A stretch of 15,603 bases of DNA from Actinomycetes bacterium (GCA_022600255.1 JAHZKU010000273.1:1-15603), one strand, 5' to 3'. Shown: positions 7,244 through 13,475, numbered from the stretch's first letter. A program made the numbers and translations. The notes: generated by a model from the letters alone, not told the origin.

Positions 7244-7645
7244 ATGCTTCGCAACCTCTTGTCACCCAAAACCATCGTCCACGCCCACTGCGATTTGCCG
7301 TGCGGCGTTTACGACCCCGCCCAAGCCAAGCTTGAGGCTGAATCCGTCAAGGCGTGCATGGAGAAGTTCAACGCCAGTGATGATGATGAGTTCCGCACCC
7401 GGGCTATCCAGATCAAAGAGGAGCGCTCGACGCTAGTGAAGGAGCACCTCTGGATTCTGTGGACCGACTACTTCAAGCCACCACACTTTGCCGCCTACCC
7501 CCAGCTCAACGAGCTGTTCAACGAGGCCACCAAGCTGGCCGGCGCTGGCGGCACCAAAGGCAGTACCGATGTTGCGGTGGCCGATGATCTGCTCGCCAAG
7601 ATCGACCAGATCAGCGACATCTTCTGGGAGACGAAGAAAGCCTAG
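7244..7645 (+). CDS. sodN: Nickel-containing superoxide dismutase precursor
   Basis: It dismutates superoxide to O2 and H2O2 with a Ni(II/III) centre, as a cytosolic homohexamer in known members. The precursor is 133 aa. A 14-residue leader ends ...IVHA, and the mature chain begins HCDLPCGVYDPAQA. The nickel hook is therefore intact: His15 (mature His1), Cys16 (Cys2) and Cys20 (Cys6), with Asp17 and Tyr23 (Asp3, Tyr9) also conserved. The mature length of 119 aa agrees with about 117 aa in Streptomyces. The rest is helical (EEFRTRAIQIKEERS, KEHLWILWTDYF). The processing protease gene sodX is divergent. The next gene on the same strand, rsbW, begins 56 nt downstream with no clear terminator between, so read-through into rsbW-sigF is possible. 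Nickel-dependent control by Nur is known in Streptomyces; no convincing Nur box was seen here. Confidence 0.98.
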   Translation: MLRNLLSPKTIVHAHCDLPCGVYDPAQAKLEAESVKACMEKFNASDDDEFRTRAIQIKEERSTLVKEHLWILWTDYFKPPHFAAYPQLNELFNEATKLAGAGGTKGSTDVAVADDLLAKIDQISDIFWETKKA

Positions 7646-7701
7646 CCACGTCTAGCACGCGTAAACAGTTGGAACGTATCGACGAAGACGGGAATACCGC
7701 A

Positions 7702-8106
7702 GTGGCCACTTCGCCCCCTACGGGCACCGTCGAATTGGTGATGCCCGCATCTAGTGCCTACTTGGCACTGGTGCGGGCCACAACCAACAGCACTTGCGCC
7801 CGACTGGATTTCACCATCGAACGGCTCGACGATGTCACCCTCGCTGTCGACGAAGCCGTCTCCCTACTCATCGGCGACGCCGTCCCGGGCACCCCGGTCC
7901 GATGTCGCTGGATTCCCACGGATACCGGCGTCCAAATCACCATCACCACGGTTAGCAGCGCACAACGCGCGCCACGCAGCACGACGTTCGCATGGACAGT
8001 CTTGGCCGCCCTCGTTGACGAAGCCAGTTCCACCTACACCGACCCGGAAGTTGTGGTGACCTTGTCAGCGGCCCGCGACTGGGCCCAGAGCGACTCGGTG
8101 GCCTAG
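7702..8106 (+). CDS. RsbW/UsfX-like anti-sigma factor (HATPase_c fold)
   Basis: This is a 134-aa protein (from GTG 7702) directly upstream of a SigF/SigB-type sigma gene; its stop codon TAG abuts the sigma ATG. By family it would bind and inactivate that sigma factor. The sequence fits the GHKL serine-kinase fold. The N-box region is LAVDEAVSLLI (47-57): Glu51 is kept, but the Asn expected four residues later is Leu55, as I recall for several actinobacterial SigF anti-sigma factors. A G-box-like TDTGVQITI follows near 73-81. The weak N-box leaves kinase activity doubtful. An in-frame TTG at 7669 would add 11 residues but has no Shine-Dalgarno; GGGA sits eight bases before GTG 7702. No anti-anti-sigma (RsbV) gene is present. 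Confidence 0.8.
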   Translation: MATSPPTGTVELVMPASSAYLALVRATTNSTCARLDFTIERLDDVTLAVDEAVSLLIGDAVPGTPVRCRWIPTDTGVQITITTVSSAQRAPRSTTFAWTVLAALVDEASSTYTDPEVVVTLSAARDWAQSDSVA

Positions 8107-8895
8107 ATGGCCGCCACGAAGTCGCGTTGGACCGAGCGAGACCGTGCGCGCGAGCACGAGCTGCTGGATCGCATGCAGTTGCTGGACGCTGCTGACCCCG
8201 AGTACGCCACCAACCGGGACGAGCTCGTGACCATGAATTTGCCGCTGGTCGAGCATCTGGCCCGCCGGTTCCGAGATCGCGGCGAAGCGCATGAGGACCT
8301 GGTGCAAGTGGGCACCGTGGGTCTGATCAAGGCGGTAGACCGATTCGACAATGATCGCGGCGTGGAGTTCTCTACCTACGCCACCCCGACCATCGTGGGA
8401 GAGATCAAGCGACACTTTCGGGATCGCGGCTGGGCCATTCGGGTCCCGCGGCGCTTGCAGGAGTTGCGCATCAGTCTGGCCCGCGCCACCAGCGAACTCT
8501 CACAAACCACCGGTCGGTCGCCCACCGTAGCCGAGTTGGCCGCCCACCTAGACATCACCCAGGACGAAGTGTTGGAGGGGATGGAGTCCTCGCAGGCCTA
8601 CGCCACCTCCAGCATCGATGCAGGCAGCCCCAACGAGGAAGGGGAATCCGCCAGCATCGGGGCCACCTTAGGTGACGAGGACACCGCGTTGGAGGGAGTG
8701 GAGAACCGCGAGTCCCTGAAGCCGCTACTAGCCGCGCTCCCCGAACGGGAACGCCGGATTCTGTTCCTACGCTTCTTCGACAACAAGACCCAGTCCGAGA
8801 TCGCTGACGAGCTCGAGATTTCCCAGATGCATGTGTCTCGAATCCTGGCCCGAACGCTCGTGAACCTGCGGGCCGGTCTGCTAGACGAGTACTAG
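8107..8895 (+). CDS. sigF: RNA polymerase sigma factor, SigF/SigB/SigG type
   Basis: This 262-aa group 3 sigma factor probably directs a general stress or stationary-phase regulon under the anti-sigma factor encoded just before it. Region 2 spans about 44-115: EDLVQVGTVGLIKAVDRFD (core binding) and EFSTYATPTIVGEIKRHFRD with RGWAIRVPRR (-10 recognition). Region 3 spans about 117-165, and region 4 about 205-257 with helix-turn-helix KTQSEIADELEISQMHVSRIL. The length matches the family (250-280 aa). An acidic linker (EEGESASIGATLGDED, 177-192) lies between regions 3 and 4. The start ATG immediately follows the rsbW stop, implying translational coupling and matched stoichiometry. The symbol sigF is a family-level name; SigB-like paralogues cannot be excluded. 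It ends one base from the stop of the opposing lipid kinase gene. Confidence 0.93.
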   Translation: MAATKSRWTERDRAREHELLDRMQLLDAADPEYATNRDELVTMNLPLVEHLARRFRDRGEAHEDLVQVGTVGLIKAVDRFDNDRGVEFSTYATPTIVGEIKRHFRDRGWAIRVPRRLQELRISLARATSELSQTTGRSPTVAELAAHLDITQDEVLEGMESSQAYATSSIDAGSPNEEGESASIGATLGDEDTALEGVENRESLKPLLAALPERERRILFLRFFDNKTQSEIADELEISQMHVSRILARTLVNLRAGLLDEY

Positions 8896-8896
8896 C

Positions 8897-9820
8897 TCAA
8901 ACCACCAGTCGCAGTGCTCGCCGAACACTCCTGACGTCAACGTGAGTCATCAACCCCAACGCTTCGCCGTCGAGTTGCACGGCGGTAGGCCGTTCCGCCT
9001 CGAGGGTCAACGTGTCGATGTCATGGGCCACTGTCAATCCGCGAGCTGAGCCCGCACGACTGCCCATCAGGAGTCGCCTGCTCCAACGCAGGCTCGGCAT
9101 AACACGCAAGTCTTGGATGGCAAACAGATCGAGGTCTTCGTCGAAGTTGGCAGATGGGTTGGGGTTGACGGCCAGATCGCCGAAGAACGTCCAGGGCGCC
9201 GCGTTTTGCACGATGGCGAGGAAGACGTTCTCCACGTCCGGGGCGCCCGGAATGACAACACGGGCCGGTGGATTCTTGCGATCAGTGCCTGCAAAGTATT
9301 GCCGCAACGTAGTGGCGAAGTAGCGACTTGGGCTCGCTTTGCGCCCGGCCGCCCGCTGTTCATCCATCGCAGCAATGATCTCGGCGTCCAGTCCCATCCC
9401 CACACTCATGGTGAACCAGCGGTCGTTGGCGACACCCAAACTCACCGTCCGAAAGCGGTGGTCAGCGATCCCGGCGAGTACCACCGCCGTTGCGGCCACC
9501 GGATCCTTGGGAAACCCAATGCTGCGCGCCAAGACATTCCCTGACCCACCTGGGATCGTCGCCAATGCTGGGACTTTGGGGCCGGGGCCTTGTGCCATAA
9601 GGCCGTTGACACATTCGTTGATCGTGCCATCGCCGCCCAAGGTTACGACCACATCCAGTTGCTCGGCCAACGCCCGAGCTCCCAACTCTTGTGCGTGACC
9701 CGCGTGTGTCGTGGTCACCACTTCTAGGTCGAGCGCGTGAGAGAGCGCCTGGGTAATGACCGTCCGAACCGGGACCGTCGTTGTTGTTGCATTCGGATTC
9801 ACGATAAGCATTCCGCGCAT
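8897..9820 (-). CDS. Diacylglycerol/sphingosine kinase family lipid kinase (DagK/YegS type)
   Basis: This soluble or membrane-associated lipid kinase transfers phosphate to a hydroxylated lipid, most likely diacylglycerol, feeding phosphatidic acid back to phospholipid synthesis. From ATG 9820 it is 307 aa. The N-terminal DAGK catalytic domain has NPNA (8-11), the nucleotide-binding GGDGT (62-66) followed by INECVNGL, and GGSGNVLAR (91-99). The C-terminal beta-rich domain has GMGLDAEII and near the end QLDGE, where the family glycine/glutamate motif lies. The frame stays open upstream to a TTG at 10045, but that 75-residue extension has no domain character; the ATG gives the normal ~300-aa length. 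It has no Shine-Dalgarno, and TAGCCT lies eight bases upstream of the ATG. The exact lipid substrate is not determined. Confidence 0.93.
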   Translation of the reverse strand: MRGMLIVNPNATTTTVPVRTVITQALSHALDLEVVTTTHAGHAQELGARALAEQLDVVVTLGGDGTINECVNGLMAQGPGPKVPALATIPGGSGNVLARSIGFPKDPVAATAVVLAGIADHRFRTVSLGVANDRWFTMSVGMGLDAEIIAAMDEQRAAGRKASPSRYFATTLRQYFAGTDRKNPPARVVIPGAPDVENVFLAIVQNAAPWTFFGDLAVNPNPSANFDEDLDLFAIQDLRVMPSLRWSRRLLMGSRAGSARGLTVAHDIDTLTLEAERPTAVQLDGEALGLMTHVDVRSVRRALRLVV

Positions 9821-9828
9821 ATCGGTAC

Positions 9829-9834
9829 AGGCTA
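9829..9834 (-). promoter_or_regulatory. Candidate -10 hexamer for the lipid kinase gene
   Basis: TAGCCT on the minus strand ends eight bases before ATG 9820, implying a leader of zero to two bases. The same hexamer occurs upstream of whiB1 and of the IlvG-like gene. Confidence 0.35.
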
Positions 9835-9934
9835 CCGGGATCGCTGCTCGTACGCTGGGCCATGTTGCTGGGCCGGTGTTGCCCACCCCAGTTTCGCCCA
9901 GAGCCAAGTCATGGCTGGGGCCAATAGCGGCTTG

Positions 9935-9954
9935 CCCAGCCCAGGTCAGCTGGG
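9935..9954. repeat. Inverted repeat in the kinase / membrane-protein spacer
   Basis: CCCAGC (9935-9940) pairs with GCTGGG (9949-9954); the register CCCAG (9940-9944) / CTGGG (9950-9954) is an alternative. It lies in the 268-nt divergent spacer 9821-10088, which otherwise holds the two candidate -10 hexamers and no gene I can support. Function unknown; possibly an operator. Confidence 0.35.
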
Positions 9955-10076
9955 ATGCCCGCGATCGCTGGAGTTGCTTGACCGTTGGGTAGAGACCGAA
10001 GCGAGAACTTGGTGTCGGCCCTGCGGCCACGAACCTCAACTCCAAGGCCGTGGCCCAGACATGGCCACTTCCGGTT

Positions 10077-10082
10077 TAGGCT
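10077..10082 (+). promoter_or_regulatory. Candidate -10 hexamer, leaderless, for the four-helix membrane protein gene
   Basis: TAGGCT is followed by exactly six bases and then GTG 10089, placing the transcription start on the start codon. No Shine-Dalgarno is visible. Confidence 0.45.
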
Positions 10083-10088
10083 TGGGTT

Positions 10089-10571
10089 GTGGACATTAAG
10101 CAACACTGGCCTCGTCTTGTCACCACGCTGGTTTCCGGCGCGCAAGGATTCGCCTTGGTCGCCTACGGTCTCGGTATCGCCGTCGTGGGCCTCACTGTGG
10201 GCTTGGAAGGCTCTACCGCCGCTTCTGAGCCGCTCGCGGTAACCGTGGAGGTCATCACCTTCTGTCTCTTCGGCATCGGTCTACTGCTCGTGGCGTGGGG
10301 CTTGTTTGGTCAGCGAAGTTGGAGCAAACTCCCCTTCGTCGTCGCCCAACTGCTCGCTTTCACCGTGGGCGTCCCGTTGCTGAGCAGCACAGATTCGCTC
10401 GGATTCGTGATTGGTTTGAGCGTCACCGTCGGAGCTGCGCTGGGTCTCGTGGCGCTGATTGTAGGCGTGGTGCGCGCCCCGGACGCAGTGGATCTGCGCG
10501 AGTCCGGCGGGAACAAGAAAGCCCGGACGCCTGGTAGCGACGTCAATCACGTATCGGATTCGGGAAAGTAG
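10089..10571 (+). CDS. Four-helix integral membrane protein of unknown function
   Basis: I do not recognise this 160-aa protein. It has four clear hydrophobic segments at about 12-38, 50-73, 80-98 and 104-128, joined by short loops, and a hydrophilic C-terminal tail (residues 129-160) with a basic patch GGNKKAR and several Ser/Asp. The N terminus MDIKQHWPRL is basic. By the positive-inside rule, both ends and the basic loop GQRSWSK (74-80) would be cytoplasmic. No catalytic or metal motif stands out. Its GTG start is preceded by a TAGGCT hexamer at leaderless spacing. It stands alone between the divergent lipid kinase and whiB1. Small four-TM proteins of this size are common in actinobacteria and often unassigned, so no function is proposed. 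Confidence 0.8.
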   Translation: MDIKQHWPRLVTTLVSGAQGFALVAYGLGIAVVGLTVGLEGSTAASEPLAVTVEVITFCLFGIGLLLVAWGLFGQRSWSKLPFVVAQLLAFTVGVPLLSSTDSLGFVIGLSVTVGAALGLVALIVGVVRAPDAVDLRESGGNKKARTPGSDVNHVSDSGK

Positions 10572-10645
10572 AGCAACCGGGTTGGCTATGACCTTCCCCA
10601 CTAACGGCCAACGAATTCGCCGTGATTTCATGCAATCAGCGGTAG

Positions 10646-10661
10646 TGTGACGCACGCGACA
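10646..10661 (+). promoter_or_regulatory. Candidate Crp-like operator upstream of whiB1
   Basis: TGTGA-cgcacg-CGACA matches the Crp consensus TGTGA-N6-TCACA at five of five positions on the left and three of five on the right. Mycobacterial whiB1 is known to be controlled by the cAMP receptor protein Rv3676, which makes the position suggestive. One half-site is imperfect, so chance is not excluded. Confidence 0.35.
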
Positions 10662-10687
10662 GCGATCTTGTAGACCCGCCAGAGAAT

Positions 10688-10693
10688 TAGCCT
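10688..10693 (+). promoter_or_regulatory. Candidate -10 hexamer for whiB1
   Basis: TAGCCT fits TAnnnT. It would start transcription near 10700, leaving a leader of about 150 nt and placing the Crp-like site around -46. No good -35 at 16-18 nt spacing was found, so this is tentative. Confidence 0.25.
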
Positions 10694-10778
10694 TGAATGG
10701 GCGTGCTGAACCTGTAACCCTGATGTTATCGGCCGAGCGATCGAGCCGGTTTCGAGCTTGAGATTGCATCTTATGTCA

Positions 10779-10805
10779 GGTCCCCGAATCGAAATTCACG
10801 GGGCC
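10779..10805 (+). promoter_or_regulatory. Hairpin in the whiB1 leader
   Basis: CCCCG (10782-10786) pairs with CGGGG (10799-10803). Past a one-base bulge, GG (10779-10780) pairs with CC (10804-10805), around a 12-nt loop. It lies 45 nt before the whiB1 ATG and has no T-run. It could act in mRNA stability or translation; the function is inferred only. The rest of the 279-nt gap 10572-10850 holds the candidate promoter and Crp-like site and no gene. Confidence 0.4.
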
Positions 10806-10841
10806 TACTTACGCCTCAAGCAGCACTGGAATGCGAAACGT

Positions 10842-10847
10842 GGAGGA
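10842..10847 (+). promoter_or_regulatory. Shine-Dalgarno of whiB1
   Basis: GGAGGA lies three bases from ATG 10851 (core GGAGG four bases away). It decides the start over an upstream in-frame ATG at 10758. Confidence 0.6.
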
Positions 10848-10850
10848 AGC

Positions 10851-11102
10851 ATGGACTGGCGTCACAAGGCCGCTTGCCGTGAGGAAGAACCAGAACTGTT
10901 CTTTCCGATCGGGAACACTGGCCCAGCGCTCATGCAGATCGAAGAGGCCCGCAAAGTCTGCAACCGATGTGATGTCACCGAGTTGTGCTTGAGTTGGGCC
11001 ATCGAAACCGGACAAGACGCTGGCGTTTGGGGCGGCCTCAATGAAGACGAGCGTCGCTCGCTGAAGCGTAAGCGTGCGCGGCAACGCGCCAAAATGGCCT
11101 AG
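10851..11102 (+). CDS. whiB1: WhiB1-type iron-sulfur transcription factor
   Basis: This 83-aa protein follows mycobacterial WhiB1 (84 aa) almost residue for residue at its start, MDWRHKAACR, and then PELFFP. Four cysteines that bind the NO-sensitive [4Fe-4S] cluster are at 9, 37, 40 and 46 with the C-x2-C-x5-C pattern. The GVWGG turn is at 58-62 and a basic DNA-binding tail RRSLKRKRARQRAK at 68-81. WhiB1 is essential in mycobacteria, where it contacts the primary sigma factor and regulates transcription; the same role is inferred here. The start is the ATG behind GGAGGA. The long leader with a Crp-like site and a hairpin suggests complex control. A strong hairpin terminator follows 25 nt after the stop, so it is monocistronic. 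Confidence 0.97.
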   Translation: MDWRHKAACREEEPELFFPIGNTGPALMQIEEARKVCNRCDVTELCLSWAIETGQDAGVWGGLNEDERRSLKRKRARQRAKMA

Positions 11103-11127
11103 TTCCCGCATCTGCTCCTTGGCGGGC

Positions 11128-11152
11128 TTGGTCCACTGCTCCAGCGGACCAA
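11128..11152 (+). terminator. Hairpin terminator after whiB1
   Basis: TTGGTCC (11128-11134) pairs perfectly with GGACCAA (11146-11152). After one A-C mismatch, CTG/CAG extends the stem around a CTC loop. It is followed by a short T-containing stretch. It isolates whiB1 from the downstream ThDP-enzyme gene. Confidence 0.65.
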
Positions 11153-11274
11153 TTCGTTGCATTCACGAATGCCTAGTTTCTGACATACGACGCCATTGGC
11201 CGCGTCGCCCCAACGCTCAAGCTTGGGTCGCCCACGATCGCCGTGCCCCACGCGAGTACTCGCGGTTAGCCTGT

Positions 11275-11280
11275 ATCTTC
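11275..11280 (+). promoter_or_regulatory. Candidate -10 hexamer, leaderless, for the IlvG-like gene
   Basis: TATCTT is followed by six bases and then ATG 11287, so the transcript would begin at the start codon. An alternative TAGCCT lies at 11267-11272. No Shine-Dalgarno is present. Confidence 0.4.
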
Positions 11281-11286
11281 GAGCCT

Positions 11287-13011
11287 ATGAACACTCCTGA
11301 TAGGCCCGCTGAATCAACCGAGTTGCCCGTATCAGGACATGGTGGCGCCCATGTCGTAGCGGCGGCCAAAGCCCACGAGCAAGACGTGCTTTGGACACTC
11401 TCTGGCGCCCATGTGTTCCCCGTTTACGATGCGGCTGTTGGGGGTCGTGAGGCCGTGGACCAGGCGGGATCGTCCCAAGAGGCCCAAAGCAGCGGCCCGA
11501 TGCGCATCCTCGACGTCCGCAACGAGGCCACGGCTGTGTTCGCAGCCGAAGCCACTGGCAAGCTAACACGCAAGCCCGGCTTTGCCGTGGTCACCGCCGG
11601 GCCCGGGGTGACCAACGCCGTCAGCGGTATCACTAGCGCGTTCTTTAATGGCTCGCCCCTTGTTGTTTTGGGCGGTCGGGCACCCGCAGCGCGCTGGGGT
11701 ACCGGAGCGCTGCAGGAGCTAGATCACCCACCCATCCTGGAATCTGTCACCAAATCCGCGTTTACCGTGCCGGAAACCGCAGGAGCAGCCACTGCGGTGG
11801 ACTCAGCGTTCGCCCTAGCGGCGCGCCCACATCGCGGTCCGGTGTTCTTGGACATGCCAATGGATGCGCTGTTTTCCTATGGAGACTCCGCCCCGCCCGC
11901 AGGAACAACGGCCACGGTGGAACCGGTCGATACCGAAGCCGTCGACCGAATCACAGCAGCAGTTGCGCAAGCCAAGCGGCCAGTTTTTGTGTTTGGCGGG
12001 GATGTCTGGAGCAACGGCGCTGAAGATGCGGCCAAAGCCCTGGCTGACACGCTGAGCGTCCCGGTGATTCTGAATGGCATGGGGCGTGGAATCCTGCCAC
12101 CAGGAAACCCCAACCTCGTGACCAGAGCGCGTTCGGCCGCCTTCAACGGCGCTGACCTCGTTGTTGTCGTTGGCGCTCCCTTGGACTTCCGCCTCGGTTA
12201 CGGAAGCTTTGGCGGCAAAGAGGGGGCCAGTCCCGCAGAGGTCATCGAAATCGCGGACGCGCCGGGTCAGATCGCGGAACATGTGTCCCACAAGGTCGCC
12301 GTCGCGGGTGATCTGACCACCATCCTGACCCAAATCACCAATGGGTATGGCAACGTATCGGGTCACGACCACACACCTTGGTCAACCGAACTTCTCGACA
12401 AGGCCAAGGTCGCCATGGCGCAGGACGAATCGGTCCTGCACAGCGACAGCGACCCCATCAACCCAGGCCGGATCTACGGAGAGCTGCGGCCACGGTTGGA
12501 GTCAGACGCCGTCGTAATCGGCGACGGTGGCGATTTTGTTAGTTACGCCGGTAAGTACATCGAACCGCAACAGCCTGGGAACTGGTTGGACCCAGGCCCG
12601 TACGGCTGTCTGGGAACCGGGCTTGGCTATGCCATGAGCGCTCGGGTACATCGCCCAGAATCCCAGGTGGTCCTGCTCCTCGGCGATGGCGCAGCCGGCT
12701 TCAGCCTGATGGATGTGGACTCCTTGGTGCGTCAGGATCTTCCAATCGTCATGATTGTTGGCAACAACGCCGCGTGGGGGTTGGAGAAACATCCCATGCA
12801 GTTCCTATACGGCTACGACGTCGCCGCGGACTTGGCCCCGACTCGGTATGACGAGGTGGTGCAGGCGCTCGGTGGTGCAGGCGAAACCGTGAGCCAGCCC
12901 GGCGAGATTGGTCCGGCCATGGACCGGGCCTTTGCCGCTGGGGTGCCGTACTTGGTGAATGTGCTCACCGACCCAGCGGTCGCGTATCCTCGCGCCACCA
13001 CGGGCGTGTGA
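11287..13011 (+). CDS. Acetolactate-synthase-like ThDP enzyme (mycobacterial IlvG type)
   Basis: This 574-aa enzyme has the POX/AHAS fold of three domains. The N-terminal pyrimidine-binding domain has the catalytic Glu80 in DVRNEATAVFAAE and TAGPGVTNAVSGI. A central domain carries GGRAPAARWGTGALQELDH. The C-terminal ThDP/Mg domain has GDGAAGF (Asp467) through GNNAAWGLEKHPMQ (Asn493/494). Its best remembered match is mycobacterial IlvG (Rv1820), annotated as a probable acetolactate synthase. IlvB and the small subunit IlvN are not beside it, so valine/isoleucine synthesis is not assured. Compared with IlvG it has about 20 extra hydrophilic residues (roughly 51-71, rich in Ala, Ser, Gln and Gly) between the first helix and the catalytic strand. 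The frame extends upstream to 11074, but only through whiB1's end and its terminator. ATG 11287 gives the family length. The true donor and acceptor substrates are unknown. Confidence 0.9.
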   Translation: MNTPDRPAESTELPVSGHGGAHVVAAAKAHEQDVLWTLSGAHVFPVYDAAVGGREAVDQAGSSQEAQSSGPMRILDVRNEATAVFAAEATGKLTRKPGFAVVTAGPGVTNAVSGITSAFFNGSPLVVLGGRAPAARWGTGALQELDHPPILESVTKSAFTVPETAGAATAVDSAFALAARPHRGPVFLDMPMDALFSYGDSAPPAGTTATVEPVDTEAVDRITAAVAQAKRPVFVFGGDVWSNGAEDAAKALADTLSVPVILNGMGRGILPPGNPNLVTRARSAAFNGADLVVVVGAPLDFRLGYGSFGGKEGASPAEVIEIADAPGQIAEHVSHKVAVAGDLTTILTQITNGYGNVSGHDHTPWSTELLDKAKVAMAQDESVLHSDSDPINPGRIYGELRPRLESDAVVIGDGGDFVSYAGKYIEPQQPGNWLDPGPYGCLGTGLGYAMSARVHRPESQVVLLLGDGAAGFSLMDVDSLVRQDLPIVMIVGNNAAWGLEKHPMQFLYGYDVAADLAPTRYDEVVQALGGAGETVSQPGEIGPAMDRAFAAGVPYLVNVLTDPAVAYPRATTGV

Positions 13012-13034
13012 CCGCCTAACGCCCGCCCAACGGA

Positions 13035-13061
13035 GCCTAGGGTAGGCCCGTGTACCGACGG
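13035..13061. terminator. Candidate terminator between the IlvG-like gene and the thioesterase gene
   Basis: GCCTA (13035-13039) / TAGGC (13043-13047) forms a 5-bp stem with a three-base loop. It is followed by CCGT (13048-13051) / ACGG (13058-13061) and then ATTTTAT, the only T-rich run in the 56-nt convergent gap. Both stems are short, so the call is moderate. Confidence 0.45.
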
Positions 13062-13067
13062 ATTTTA

Positions 13068-13475
13068 TCAGGCCTTCGCTACGCCTGCCATAAACCGGGC
13101 TCGGTCCACAATGGCACGTTCAATGGTGCCCGTCAGCACTGTCTTCCCCTCCACGTGTTTGGTCCAGTGACCGGCCCACACCGTGAAACGTGCGGTCCGG
13201 TCTGTCGCCGCCACGAGTTTGGCACGGACTTCGACACTGGCCCCCACCGGCGTCGCGGCTTGGTGAGTCACGTCCACCCGGGTACCGACTGTCGTGAGCT
13301 CGGGAGCGAGCCACAGTTTTGCGTTTGCCAGCGAGGCGGCTTCCACCCAGGCCACCAACTGTGGCGTGGCCAAAACGGCCACATCACCGCTGAGGTACTT
13401 GCTCGCCGTGTCCTGTGAGGTGACTTCGAAAGTCAGCGTGGCGGTGTTTCCCACGTGCTCTACATACGCGCCCAT
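13068..13475 (-). CDS. Hotdog-fold thioesterase, FlK (fluoroacetyl-CoA thioesterase)-like
   Basis: This 135-aa single hotdog domain would hydrolyse a small acyl-CoA. It aligns by eye with FlK of Streptomyces cattleya: the central helix ATPQLVAWVEAASL, then GTRVDVTHQAATPVG and TGTIERAIVDRARF. The FlK catalytic residues Thr42, Glu50 and His76 correspond to Thr37, Glu45 and His71 with identical spacing (8 and 26 residues). The fold and chemistry are therefore supported, but fluoroacetate specificity is not: FlK relatives occur widely in organisms that never meet it, and none of the other fluorometabolite genes is here. The start ATG has no Shine-Dalgarno, but TAGCTT lies six bases upstream. It is monocistronic, convergent with the IlvG-like gene. 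Confidence 0.85.
   Translation of the reverse strand: MGAYVEHVGNTATLTFEVTSQDTASKYLSGDVAVLATPQLVAWVEAASLANAKLWLAPELTTVGTRVDVTHQAATPVGASVEVRAKLVAATDRTARFTVWAGHWTKHVEGKTVLTGTIERAIVDRARFMAGVAKA

Noticed and set aside
7164..7265. Longer sodX starts at GTG 7187 and GTG 7265
   Set aside because: Neither has a Shine-Dalgarno. The 7265 start overlaps sodN coding sequence, and SodX proteins need little sequence before the serine motif. The 7187 start remains possible.
7646..7701. SigF-type (GTTT-N-GGGTAT) autoregulatory promoter upstream of rsbW
   Set aside because: GTAAAC and GGGAATAC are present but separated by 23 nt, too far for this promoter class.
9821..10045. 75-residue N-terminal extension of the lipid kinase from TTG 10045
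   Set aside because: It has a rare start without a Shine-Dalgarno and no domain character, and the family begins right at ATG 9820 with the NPNA strand. Treated as spacer.
10758..10850. 31-residue upstream extension of WhiB1
   Set aside because: The strong Shine-Dalgarno at 10842 and the exact match of MDWRHKAACR to WhiB1 N termini place the start at 10851.
11074..11286. Upstream extension of the IlvG-like enzyme
   Set aside because: It would overlap the whiB1 3' end and its terminator, and it has no family similarity; ATG 11287 gives the normal length.
11815..12372. 185-aa open frame antisense to the IlvG-like gene
   Set aside because: It is a shadow frame inside a strongly conserved enzyme on the other strand and shows no recognisable domain. 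The same applies to the 147-aa antisense frame at 2648-3091.
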